In this document: positions 1 to 6,677 of the stretch, piece by piece
Position numbering within the stretch: the first letter of the stretch is position 1
Layout: each line of letters opens with the position of its first letter
DNA from: Candidatus Rifleibacteriota bacterium
Lineage (GTDB): Bacteria; Riflebacteria; Ozemobacteria; Ozemobacterales; Ozemobacteraceae
DNA: 9,561 nt
Reading direction: 5' to 3'
NCBI GenBank assembly: GCA_022704885.1
Contig: JAKJFO010000151.1
Location: 1 to 9,561, forward strand
Made by a program: the position numbers and the translations under genes
The notes under the pieces: model-generated
Told to the model about the DNA's origin: nothing
What the model saw: only the letters and a program-made list of their open reading frames with translations
Databases searched by the model: none

Positions 1-540
1 GATCAGAAGGCGCCACAGGGTCAGGCACCCGCCGTCGAATCGGCAGATGTTAAGCCCGCTGAAGTAAAAAACGACGGTGGCGCGACCAAAATCAGCCTGC
101 CGGGCGGCATCAAAATTGAGACCGGCGAAGGCGGCGCCAAGGTTGATATGCCCGGCATCAGCATCGATTCTAGCGAATCCGGGGCAAAAGTCAGTCTGCC
201 GGGCGTTACTGTCGATGCTGAAGGCGACAAGGCAAAGGTCAGCCTGCCTGGCGTAACCGTTGATGCCAGCGGCGATGCTGCCAATGTCGATGTGGGTGGC
301 CTCAAAATCAACAAAGATGGTGATCAGAGCTCTATCAGCATCGGCGACATGAAGATCGACGTTAACGGCGATGACGCCAGCATTGACGTGCCCGATGTCG
401 ATGCGGCAGTAAAAGAAGCTGAAAAAGCGGCCGAAGAAGCCGAAAAGGCTGCTGAAGCAGCCGAAAAAGCCGCTGAACAGGCTGCTGAAGAAGCAGCAAA
501 GGCTCTCGAAGAAGCCGGCGCTAACGAAGGCGAAGAATAA
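1..540 (+). CDS. Repeat protein with Ala/Glu-rich C-terminal helix, 5' truncated by the window edge
   Basis: The frame is open from base 1 to the TAA at 538-540, giving 179 visible residues; the start lies upstream. An internal ATG at 148 falls inside a repeat and is unlikely to be the true start. Residues 1-25 are polar and low in complexity. Residues 26-139 hold about seven units of roughly 16 residues, each with two short beta-type strands around a turn and a closing Gly/Asp, best seen in AKVSLPGVTVDA at 62-73 and again at 78-89. Residues 135-175 are almost only Ala, Glu and Lys (repeated AEKAAEE), predicting one long helix or coiled coil. The protein is strongly acidic. I do not recognise the family. 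The alternating hydrophobic pattern suggests a beta-solenoid or extended structural protein (inference); the location cannot be judged without the N-terminus. It overlaps the aminotransferase start by one base, so the two are probably co-translated. Confidence 0.85.
   Translation, partial: DQKAPQGQAPAVESADVKPAEVKNDGGATKISLPGGIKIETGEGGAKVDMPGISIDSSESGAKVSLPGVTVDAEGDKAKVSLPGVTVDASGDAANVDVGGLKINKDGDQSSISIGDMKIDVNGDDASIDVPDVDAAVKEAEKAAEEAEKAAEAAEKAAEQAAEEAAKALEEAGANEGEE
76..417 (+). repeat. Tandem 16-residue (48-bp) coding repeats
   Basis: About seven imperfect units: residues 26-43 (18 long), then 44-59, 60-75, 76-91, 92-107, 108-123 and 124-139. The third and fourth units are nearly identical in protein (KVSLPGVTVDA in both) but differ at many third codon positions. 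This points to an old duplication kept by selection on the protein rather than a recent DNA expansion. Later units drift to SISIGDMKIDV and SIDVPDVDAAV before the helical tail. Confidence 0.8.
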
Positions 541-1652
541 TGCAGATCAGGCCATTCGAGCTCGAGCGCTACTTTGCCCGACACGAATTTTCGGCAAAAT
601 ATCTGCTTGGCTCGAGTGACCCCGAAGCAATGAGCATCGCTGACCTGCTCGCATTCGAGCCGGGCAGCGAAGAGGCGCTCAAACAGGTCTGGCTGGGCTA
701 TACCGAAAGTCTGGGTGACCCGGCGTTGCGCCGCGATATCGCTGCGCTTTATGAGTCGGTGACGCCTGAGCAGATTTTGCTGTTCACCGGTGCCGAAGAG
801 CCGATTTTTGCTTTCATGCACGCGGTTTTCCAGCCCGGTGACCATTTTGTCGTGCATTTTCCCGGCTATCAGTCGCATTATTCAGTGGCTGAATCGCGCG
901 GCATTGAGGTTTCATACTGGCATGGCGACCCGGTTCACAACTGGGCGCCCGATCCTGCCGAATTGCCAAAGCTGATCAAGCACAATACCCGCGCGATTCT
1001 GATCTGTACGCCGCACAACCCGACCGGTTACCTGTTCGAGCGCGAGTCATGGAACCGGGTCATCGAGATTGCACGCCAGCGCGGGCTTTATCTGTTCTGT
1101 GACGAGGTTTATCGCGGCAGCGAACACAACGTTGCCGACCGCCTGCCGCAGATGGCCGACCATTACGAAAAGGGCATTTCGCTGAACTGCCTGAGCAAAA
1201 ACTGCGGACTGGCTGGCTTGCGCACCGGCTGGATCGCAACGAAAGATCGCCAGGTGTATGATCAGCTGGCGACTTTCAAAGACTACCTGACCATCTGTAA
1301 CTGTGCTCCCGGCGAATATCTCGCCGGCATCGCAGTACGCAATATCGACAAAATCTTCGAAATGCAGAGACAGCGCCTGGTGCGTCACCTCGAACTGCTG
1401 GCGGCCTTCTTTACACGGCACGAAACCCGTTTCAGCTGGCAGCGCCCGCGCGCCGGCACCGTAACTTTTCCCGGCTGGCTTGGCGGCAGTGCTCTTGAAC
1501 TCTGCGATCGGCTGGTGGCAGAAGCTGGCATCATGCTGATTCCCGGCACATTTTTTGACATGCCCGGCGAATATCTGCGTTTTGGTTACGGCCGGGCCAA
1601 CTTCGCTGAAGTTCTCGAACGCTTTGAAAACTGGCTGAACCGCTCGTGTTGA
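540..1652 (+). CDS. Class I/II PLP-dependent aminotransferase
   Basis: A 370-residue fold-type I aminotransferase, a usual length for the class. Visible landmarks: TGAEE near 83-87 in the cofactor phosphate loop region, TPHNPTG at 157-163 with N160 contacting PLP, CDEVYRG at 187-193 with D188 pairing with the pyridine nitrogen and Y191, the Schiff-base lysine K220 in LSKNCGLAGLRTGW, and R347 in YLRFGYG as the likely substrate carboxylate-binding arginine. All key residues are present, so it should be an active cytosolic enzyme transferring an amino group to a 2-oxo acid. The N-terminus (PFELERYFARHEF, GYTESLGDPALR) matches my recollection of a widespread uncharacterised subgroup related to capreomycidine synthase-type enzymes; the substrate cannot be read from sequence. 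The ATG overlaps the preceding TAA (TAATG), with a weak Shine-Dalgarno GAAGG at 526-530. No biosynthetic neighbours suggest a pathway. Confidence 0.93.
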   Translation: MQIRPFELERYFARHEFSAKYLLGSSDPEAMSIADLLAFEPGSEEALKQVWLGYTESLGDPALRRDIAALYESVTPEQILLFTGAEEPIFAFMHAVFQPGDHFVVHFPGYQSHYSVAESRGIEVSYWHGDPVHNWAPDPAELPKLIKHNTRAILICTPHNPTGYLFERESWNRVIEIARQRGLYLFCDEVYRGSEHNVADRLPQMADHYEKGISLNCLSKNCGLAGLRTGWIATKDRQVYDQLATFKDYLTICNCAPGEYLAGIAVRNIDKIFEMQRQRLVRHLELLAAFFTRHETRFSWQRPRAGTVTFPGWLGGSALELCDRLVAEAGIMLIPGTFFDMPGEYLRFGYGRANFAEVLERFENWLNRSC

Positions 1653-1677
1653 CTTTTTAAACGGCCAAAACTATGCT
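1649..1677 (+). promoter_or_regulatory. Sigma70-type promoter for the STAS gene, possibly leaderless
   Basis: A TTGACT -35 box (1649-1654, overlapping the aminotransferase TGA) is followed by a 17-base spacer and a TATGCT -10 box (1672-1677). The -35 matches consensus at 5 of 6 positions and the -10 at 4 of 6, with optimal spacing. Six bases then lead to the ATG at 1684, so the expected transcription start falls on or next to the A of the start codon. There is no Shine-Dalgarno sequence in the interval. Confidence 0.55.
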
Positions 1678-1683
1678 GTTTTT

Positions 1684-2040
1684 ATGAGTGAATATAAATT
1701 TGACAAGCAGATTTCCGGTGATTTCTTCATTCTGAGGTTTGAGGGGTATTTCAACGAACAGGCCGGGCGGGCGGTACGGCAGACGATGCGCGAAAGCCTG
1801 GGCGAGAGTGCCCGCAACCTTGTGCTTAATCTGGAAAAAGCCAGCGTGATCAACAGCCCCGGGATAACCCAGATTCTCGAACTCGTCGAAGACTTTACCT
1901 ACGAACGCAAGGGGCAGGTCGCTTTCGTCGGCGTATCGCAGCTCTACCAGGAAGTCTTTCAGGTCGTCGGCCTGACCAGCATGGCGACTATGTGCAATGA
2001 CGAGAAGACGGCAATGGCACAGATTTCTGCGTCTGTGTGA
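1684..2040 (+). CDS. STAS-domain protein (anti-sigma factor antagonist-like)
   Basis: A 118-residue single-domain protein. The pattern is that of the STAS fold: an N-terminal strand pair (FFILRFEGYFN, 14-24), a helix (26-40), then a hydrophobic strand NLVLNLEKASVI (45-56) leading into NSPG (57-60). In SpoIIAA-type antagonists that position is DSSG, with the first serine phosphorylated by a partner kinase/anti-sigma factor; here S58 is kept but the preceding Asp is Asn and the second Ser is Pro. Later come an ERKGQVAFVGVS strand (74-85) and a FQVVGLTS helix start (92-99), also typical. The family binds a partner in the cytosol and switches it by phosphorylation. No kinase, phosphatase or sigma factor gene is visible nearby. 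The only sensible ATG is at 1684, because the ATG at 1674 reaches a stop within four codons. There is no clear ribosome binding site; see the promoter entry. Confidence 0.85.
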   Translation: MSEYKFDKQISGDFFILRFEGYFNEQAGRAVRQTMRESLGESARNLVLNLEKASVINSPGITQILELVEDFTYERKGQVAFVGVSQLYQEVFQVVGLTSMATMCNDEKTAMAQISASV

Positions 2041-2046
2041 GCGGAT

Positions 2047-2382
2047 TTGAACAGGAAAAAAATTCTGACTGTCTGTATCTGCTTCTGGGTAGCAGTTCTG
2101 GCTTTGGCTGCTAATTTCAGGCTGGCCGGCTATGACCTGATGACCCGCAGGCCGTTTATTCATGCAGACAACAACATGCCGTTGCCTGTTACCCGCCCTG
2201 TCAGTTCATCGGCAAAGTCGCATTCCACAGCGATTCTGAAGCAATGGCAGGAATGGCGTGGCCGGCCCAGTGGCTGGACCACGAGTGACAAAGCCGAGTT
2301 TTTCAGAAATAATTGCCAGCATATCATAGAATCAGGCCGCGCCCGGCTTGAAGCCACACAGAACGCTGGTTCTCAGCTCTAG
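2047..2382 (+). CDS. Small membrane-anchored hypothetical protein (TTG start)
   Basis: A 111-residue protein beginning with a TTG codon 6 bases after the STAS stop and in the same frame. The first residues are basic (MNRKK), followed by one hydrophobic segment at 6-24 (ILTVCICFWVAVLALAANF), so it is either anchored with its C-terminus outside or carries an uncleaved signal. The rest is polar: a Ser/Pro-rich stretch (45-60), then a likely helix KQWQEWRGRPSGW (65-77) and a charged C-terminus. I do not recognise a family. The TTG start is chosen because it places the positive charges directly before the membrane segment and because no ATG or GTG lies before residue 32; the ribosome binding site is weak, so translation probably depends on termination of the STAS gene. 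Whether it partners the STAS protein is unknown. Confidence 0.65.
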   Translation: MNRKKILTVCICFWVAVLALAANFRLAGYDLMTRRPFIHADNNMPLPVTRPVSSSAKSHSTAILKQWQEWRGRPSGWTTSDKAEFFRNNCQHIIESGRARLEATQNAGSQL

Positions 2383-2400
2383 TTCAGGAGTTCGTTTTAC

Positions 2401-2406
2401 AGGAGG
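2401..2406 (+). promoter_or_regulatory. Strong ribosome binding site (AGGAGG)
   Basis: A perfect AGGAGG lies 8 bases before the ATG at 2415. It contrasts with the weak or absent sites of the two preceding genes, suggesting higher translation from here on. Confidence 0.85.
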
Positions 2407-2414
2407 ATTCTGTT

Positions 2415-3356
2415 ATGAGGCACTTGTTGCCGGCCTTTTTTTTGTTTTTTTTGCTGGTTGCGACTGTCTGTGGTGCTACTGATTATCTGGCTGAAGGCAG
2501 ACAACTCGAAACACAGGGCAACAACCTGGCTGCTCTCGATATTTATTTCAAGGGCATTGCCGAATCTCCCGGCGAAGAACTCTATCTGGCCGCCGGCCGA
2601 CTGCTCGGCAAAATCAAGCAGTATGACCGCGGTAACAAAACGATCGATGAGGCTCTGACCAGGTTTCCCGACAGCGAACAGCTGCTTAAAATGAGCATAC
2701 TCTTCAAATCAAGGCTGGGCCGCGATGATGAAGCAAAAACTCTGGCGCGTAAACTCAAAAAAGATGCTGTACCGGCAGCTGGTTCATCTTCAGCTGCAAA
2801 AACTTCGGTAGCGCCGGTAAATATTGCTGATTTCAGCCCTCTGCCGGTCGAACAGCAGGCGACAGCAGCAGCTGAGATAATAATTGAACTGCAGAAGGTC
2901 GATCACGAAGAAATTGCGGCTTATGAAGCCGGCCTCAAGAAGTTGATATATACCTGCCCGACCTCGGTTTATGCGCCTGAAGCCTGCTGGAAACTGGCAA
3001 ATCTCTATATATTCGCTTCGGATTTTGCTGATTATCAGAATGCAGTCCTTTATCTCGAAAAAATAATCACTGATTATCCAGCTTCAGGCCTTGTTGAAGG
3101 CTGTTTTACCCGACTCAAAAGTCTCGCCGAAAAAACTGGTAATGACGAGCTGTTGCTCAAAACATCAGCTGCCGCTCAGAGTTTTAAAATGTGGAGCGAA
3201 GAGAATCTCAATTTCTGGAAATGTCATGAAGCCTGCGCCATGATCAGACTGGCACGGCGCGACGAAGGCATGCAGAAGCTGCAGCAGGTGCTGCAAAATC
3301 GCGACACTACGCCCCGCTCGGCTGAATATGCCGAATTTCTCATCGGCAATTTGTGA
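2415..3356 (+). CDS. Exported TPR-like helical repeat protein
   Basis: 313 residues. The N-terminus is a signal peptide: a short basic start (MRH), a very hydrophobic core at 8-17 (Phe/Leu only at 8-14) and a probable signal peptidase I site after CGA near residue 21. A cysteine at 19 lacks a proper lipobox, so a lipoprotein is unlikely. Residues 24-115 look like TPR-type helix pairs (LAEGRQLETQGNNLAALDIY, then AAGRLLGKIKQYDRGNKTID). A Pro/Ala/Ser linker (118-145) leads to a second helical block at 150-310, with a TPR-like unit around APEACWKLANLYIF (187-200) and NAVLYLEKIITDYP (209-222). Five further cysteines (181, 191, 230, 270, 274) in an exported protein could form disulfides. TPR proteins of the envelope usually act as scaffolds; the partner is probably the next gene product, whose start is coupled to this stop. 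The specific function is unknown. Confidence 0.8.
   Translation: MRHLLPAFFLFFLLVATVCGATDYLAEGRQLETQGNNLAALDIYFKGIAESPGEELYLAAGRLLGKIKQYDRGNKTIDEALTRFPDSEQLLKMSILFKSRLGRDDEAKTLARKLKKDAVPAAGSSSAAKTSVAPVNIADFSPLPVEQQATAAAEIIIELQKVDHEEIAAYEAGLKKLIYTCPTSVYAPEACWKLANLYIFASDFADYQNAVLYLEKIITDYPASGLVEGCFTRLKSLAEKTGNDELLLKTSAAAQSFKMWSEENLNFWKCHEACAMIRLARRDEGMQKLQQVLQNRDTTPRSAEYAEFLIGNL
2436..2452 (+). repeat. Twin T8 homopolymer tracts in the signal-peptide region
   Basis: Eight T (2436-2443), one G, then eight T (2445-2452). They encode the Phe/Leu core of the signal peptide (ttt ttt ttg ttt ttt ttg). Gain or loss of one base would frameshift the gene at about codon 10. Confidence 0.9.
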
Positions 3357-3361
3357 GGAGG
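3355..3361 (+). promoter_or_regulatory. Ribosome binding site GAGGAGG overlapping the upstream stop
   Basis: GAGGAGG starts within the TGA of the TPR gene and sits 6 bases before the ATG at 3368. It decides the start of the 921-residue protein: the earlier GTG at 3353 would lie upstream of this site and add only five residues. Confidence 0.85.
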
Positions 3362-3367
3362 CCGGCC

Positions 3368-6133
3368 ATGAAGTTTAATCCGATGAATTTAAAGTTCAGG
3401 GTTCTTGTTTTATGTTTGTGGTTGGCTGTCTGCCCCACCGCCTGGGAACTGAACCAGCTGCATGCTGACGATGAAGACCGGGTAACCAGAGAATTGAACG
3501 AAGAAATCCTTCCTACTCTAGAAATAGAAGAGCTTTCGGAAGCAATAGGCGAAGACGAGATCGGCATTTATCCTGGCGAATATCTGGCTGATCAGCTGCG
3601 CGTGCTTGGGCGCGAGAAGTATGAAATTGTCAGTCGCTATATCGCGCTTCTTCCCAGTGAAATGAGCGCAATATTCGGCGGTCTCGACGCCAAAGGTGGC
3701 GGTCTCGAAATTCTCAGCCTTTATATGGCAATGAGTTTTGCATTTAACATCGAGGCCGGTAAGCCTGGTATTCATTCAGATATTGCTGCTGTTGGTTCGT
3801 TTAAAGCAGCTACCTATGACAGATATGATTTTTACAAGGGCATAGCCGACAAGGCTGCCAGATTTCTGGTGGGCGGCTGGTTGTATCGTAAAAGCCAGCT
3901 GACACAGAAGCTGGGCTATTGTACCAAAGACTTTGTCCAGATCTGGAAAGATATGGACGGTCTGGTCACAGCCATGGCCAGATATGCAGCCGTAAAGCCT
4001 TTTAAGATTACTGACGATACCGTCGACCTGGCTGTCGAGCTGTTTAAAAAGGCCGGTAGCGGCAAAACCATGAAGATTCTGAAGGGCGTTGGTGACGTAA
4101 TGGGTTTTGTCGACCTGGCTTTCAGCTCTTATAATTTTGCCACAAACGAGGAATGGACCTTTCTTTTTCAGGATGGTGTAATGACTTTTCAGCAGATCAA
4201 GGCGTCAGTCGATCTTGCCGCTGCTATACTCGGCCTCGCCTGCTTTTCGATGGGGCCGGTCGCGGCTGTGGTCATGCTGCTGGTATCACTGATCATGATT
4301 GGCATCGATCTTTACGCATCTTATCTTAAGGAATGGGGCATTAAATTCATCGACTGCCGCGAGGTTCTTGCCGAAAACGATCCATCGTTCAGTCCTCTGA
4401 TCGGTCATATCGATGAAAAGGGGTCTGGCAGTTTCGCTCAGCGGGTTTATACCGCGATTAAGTCGCAGCGGGCATCCATACCTGAATCCGATTATACCGA
4501 TGATGCGAAAAAGCAGTTTGAAGGTCTCGAAAAAGCAGCTGCCAGCAGATATCTGATTTGTCGGCATTACAATGCCTACAAGCTGGTTGATATTGATCCG
4601 ACCAATCTCAAGGTGTTTGCCGATAAATGGAAAACCAAGGCTGATGCACAGTCTGACTGGTGGTGGTGGCCGCAGTTCAACCCGTTTAACACCAGGCATG
4701 AAGCAGCTGAAAAGCAGTATTTCAGCGAAATGTATTACGGCAGTCAGCGCATTGGCGATAATGACGCAAAATGGTGTTACATGAACTATGATTTTTTTCT
4801 GATCAAGCTGTTCGAGAATGTTTTGCACAACTTCGAAACCAGCGCCGCCGACCTGGAAAAAATCAAGAATAATCCTGTGGTCAGGCTGGTTCAGAACCGA
4901 ATCCAGGTGGCACCATTTCACTATTTTCCAATGCTGCTGAATTTGATGGGCTTTATTGATGCTGGTTTTAATCTTGATACCGTCGATAATTTCATTTATC
5001 TCTGCACATATTCACTCGATGTTGACATGGCTGTCACCACCATTCGTGAAAGCGGCTATTTTTTGACCTATATCAAGGCCATGCGCGAGCAGTATTCCCG
5101 ATTCGAGAATGGAATTTCTCAACAGCAGGAAAATCACTTTGGCCTGAAAACAGAGAACGCTGACTATATTGCAGGTGCTGCGGTGCTTAAAGATATCGTT
5201 TTCACTCGCATCGATGACCCTGAAAAGGAATTGACCGAAGAAGATTACAAAAAAATCAAGCGACTGTTGAACCTCAAAAAGCCGGCTTCTGACAAAATGA
5301 CCTATCAAGGGCTGGTCGAAAAGAACCGCGATAGACTGAATTCAATTCTGCGCCTGCTGCCGTTGAAGGCACTGAGTGTGTCCGCCAAAATCGTCCTGTT
5401 AAAGGTGCTTCTCAAGCAGTATTACGTCAGACGAGCCTACTTAACCGCCTGTGAAACCAGATATGGCAATATTCTGCGTCAGCTCAGCCAGCCTGATCCA
5501 TTCACCGTTGAAGATATCGAAGGTCTGGCGCCGGCTCCACCGGCCTCTCAATATCCGCTGGGTAAAGAATATCTGAACGGCGTCGTCAGCGTTAAAGACA
5601 AGGAAGAAAATGGCCAGCTGATCGAATTTGACTTTTCTGCCGGCGGCAGCTTCTGGAGCCCCGATAAAGACCTGATGCTGGTGTTTAACAATAATATCAG
5701 TCGGATACGTGATTACATGAACATGATCAATCAATCTCTCGATTATGCGCAGATGGCGCTTAATGTCGTTCCTGGTCATGGTTCGAGCCGTCCACTCTCT
5801 CTTGAACAGATTAATCGCAAATGTGCCGATATCATGCGCGCAATGCGCCAGATTACCGTTAAAATCGAGAATTCTCCGGCAACCGAACTCGAAGTGGCGT
5901 TCAGCAGTGATAATGCTGGTATTTATCTGATGCTCGATAAAAACGCCTACCCGCACTTTGACGTAACCGACGGTGAGCCGCCAAGAGTGTTTACAACACA
6001 GGATCTTGCTTATTCTATCGGTCGACCTGGCCCGACCGACCCGATTGTAGATACAGCTGTGCCTGATTTCTATGCCTGGATGCTTGGTGAACCGCCGGTG
6101 CGCATGGGCACCACAGTAATTGAAAACAGGTGA
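3368..6133 (+). CDS. Large exported protein of unknown family with internal hydrophobic hairpin
   Basis: 921 residues from the ATG at 3368. Residues 1-25 form a signal peptide (MKFNPMNLKFR, core VLVLCLWLAVC), cleaved perhaps near residue 25 or 33. An acidic segment (34-66, Glu/Asp-rich) follows. Residues 70-275 are mixed helical. Residues 279-320 are strongly hydrophobic: two membrane-length helices separated by SMGP at 294-297, followed by charged KEWG. A tetra-tryptophan stands at 431-434. Residues 440-710 look alpha-helical, with many aromatics. A Pro/Ala linker (721-729) precedes a C-terminal region (730-921) with a beta-rich portion at 740-775 and 840-880. I recognise no family and see no catalytic motif. 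It is co-translated with the exported TPR protein upstream, so both probably work together outside the cytoplasm. Possible roles, all inferred: envelope-spanning structural protein, secreted effector inserting in membranes, or surface component. Long open frames on the opposite strand here are shadows. Confidence 0.85.
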   Translation: MKFNPMNLKFRVLVLCLWLAVCPTAWELNQLHADDEDRVTRELNEEILPTLEIEELSEAIGEDEIGIYPGEYLADQLRVLGREKYEIVSRYIALLPSEMSAIFGGLDAKGGGLEILSLYMAMSFAFNIEAGKPGIHSDIAAVGSFKAATYDRYDFYKGIADKAARFLVGGWLYRKSQLTQKLGYCTKDFVQIWKDMDGLVTAMARYAAVKPFKITDDTVDLAVELFKKAGSGKTMKILKGVGDVMGFVDLAFSSYNFATNEEWTFLFQDGVMTFQQIKASVDLAAAILGLACFSMGPVAAVVMLLVSLIMIGIDLYASYLKEWGIKFIDCREVLAENDPSFSPLIGHIDEKGSGSFAQRVYTAIKSQRASIPESDYTDDAKKQFEGLEKAAASRYLICRHYNAYKLVDIDPTNLKVFADKWKTKADAQSDWWWWPQFNPFNTRHEAAEKQYFSEMYYGSQRIGDNDAKWCYMNYDFFLIKLFENVLHNFETSAADLEKIKNNPVVRLVQNRIQVAPFHYFPMLLNLMGFIDAGFNLDTVDNFIYLCTYSLDVDMAVTTIRESGYFLTYIKAMREQYSRFENGISQQQENHFGLKTENADYIAGAAVLKDIVFTRIDDPEKELTEEDYKKIKRLLNLKKPASDKMTYQGLVEKNRDRLNSILRLLPLKALSVSAKIVLLKVLLKQYYVRRAYLTACETRYGNILRQLSQPDPFTVEDIEGLAPAPPASQYPLGKEYLNGVVSVKDKEENGQLIEFDFSAGGSFWSPDKDLMLVFNNNISRIRDYMNMINQSLDYAQMALNVVPGHGSSRPLSLEQINRKCADIMRAMRQITVKIENSPATELEVAFSSDNAGIYLMLDKNAYPHFDVTDGEPPRVFTTQDLAYSIGRPGPTDPIVDTAVPDFYAWMLGEPPVRMGTTVIENR

Positions 6134-6139
6134 GCCGTT

Positions 6140-6676
6140 TCAGGGTGTCGCCAGCCAGGGCTTGTATGGCTCGTTGCAGCGGCTGGTGAAATGCGCCGCA
6201 ATCGATACGGTGCGGTCGGCGGTATCGAGATTTGAATCGACGCTCAGAGACATCGCCAGATCGAGTCGCTTGAAGCGGCCATCTTCGAGCACGGCAGCAA
6301 ATACGCAGTTGTCGATATGACCGGCTGCTATTCGTTTTGTCAGCGGTTCGCTGCCCGAAAGTTCCTTTCTGAGAATGGCCTTCTCGGCGGCGCTGTATTC
6401 GTATTCGACGCGCACCACTTCGTCTCGCGAATACATCTGAAAACAGAAGCGATTCGGCGTCTCTTCGGTGCTCAACTCGACCTTGCGCAGTCGCCTGACA
6501 TCTTCGCGCAGGCTGTGTTCGACCGCGTCGAGCAGCGTCTGCAGTTCGAGCATGCGCGTGCCTTTTTCGATCTGATACCCGGAGCTTCTGAACACGCGCG
6601 AAAAGGTCATGTATACCAGCATGGCGATGAAGAACGCCACCATCAGCTCAATCAGTGTAAATGCCCGTCGATTCAT
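6140..6676 (-). CDS. Type IV prepilin-like protein, PilW/GspJ-like minor pilin
   Basis: 178 residues. The N-terminus is a textbook class III signal: short leader MNRRA, then FTLIELMVAFFIAMLVYM, with Glu at mature position +5 and a continuous hydrophobic helix of about 20 residues. The prepilin peptidase would cut between Ala5 and Phe6, an alanine rather than the usual glycine at -1. The remainder has a helix (YQIEKGTRMLELQTLLDAVE) and a beta-rich C-terminal domain with FCFQMYSRDEVVRVEYEY near 93-110, as in GspJ/PilW proteins. It is the last gene of the operon, one base after the stop of the PilV/GspI-like gene and without a good ribosome binding site, so translation is probably coupled. PilW/GspJ proteins sit in the tip complex that primes pilus or pseudopilus assembly. 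The choice between the pilus and type II secretion versions cannot be made here. Confidence 0.85.
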   Translation of the reverse strand: MNRRAFTLIELMVAFFIAMLVYMTFSRVFRSSGYQIEKGTRMLELQTLLDAVEHSLREDVRRLRKVELSTEETPNRFCFQMYSRDEVVRVEYEYSAAEKAILRKELSGSEPLTKRIAAGHIDNCVFAAVLEDGRFKRLDLAMSLSVDSNLDTADRTVSIAAHFTSRCNEPYKPWLATP

Positions 6677-6677
6677 G

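Noticed and set aside
324..878. 184-residue open frame on the minus strand
   Set aside because: It runs antisense across the repeat gene and the aminotransferase; its Ala/Ser-rich half is the reverse reading of the Ala/Glu codons. It has no domain and conflicts with well-supported genes.
2431..2475. Lipoprotein signal on the TPR protein (Cys19)
   Set aside because: The residues before Cys19 (ATV) do not fit the lipobox, which needs a small Gly/Ala/Ser at -1.
3353..3367. GTG at 3353 as start of the large exported protein
   Set aside because: It overlaps the upstream stop and precedes the GAGGAGG site, which is ideally spaced for the ATG at 3368; the extra five residues add nothing to the signal peptide.
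3360..3367. GGCCGGCC palindrome between the ribosome binding site and ATG at 3368
   Set aside because: A short 8-base palindrome with no room for a loop; likely chance.
4286..4921. 211-residue minus-strand open frame opposite the 921-residue gene
   Set aside because: Antisense shadow. The + strand gene has a signal peptide, a strong ribosome binding site and continuous coding sense, and the antisense product shows no recognisable features.
5441..5956. 171-residue minus-strand open frame
   Set aside because: Antisense shadow of the same + strand gene; no ribosome binding site or domain evidence.
6095..6115. GGTGC/GCACC hairpin as terminator for the minus-strand operon
   Set aside because: The stem is only 5 bp, has no U-run and lies inside the opposing gene; too weak to call.
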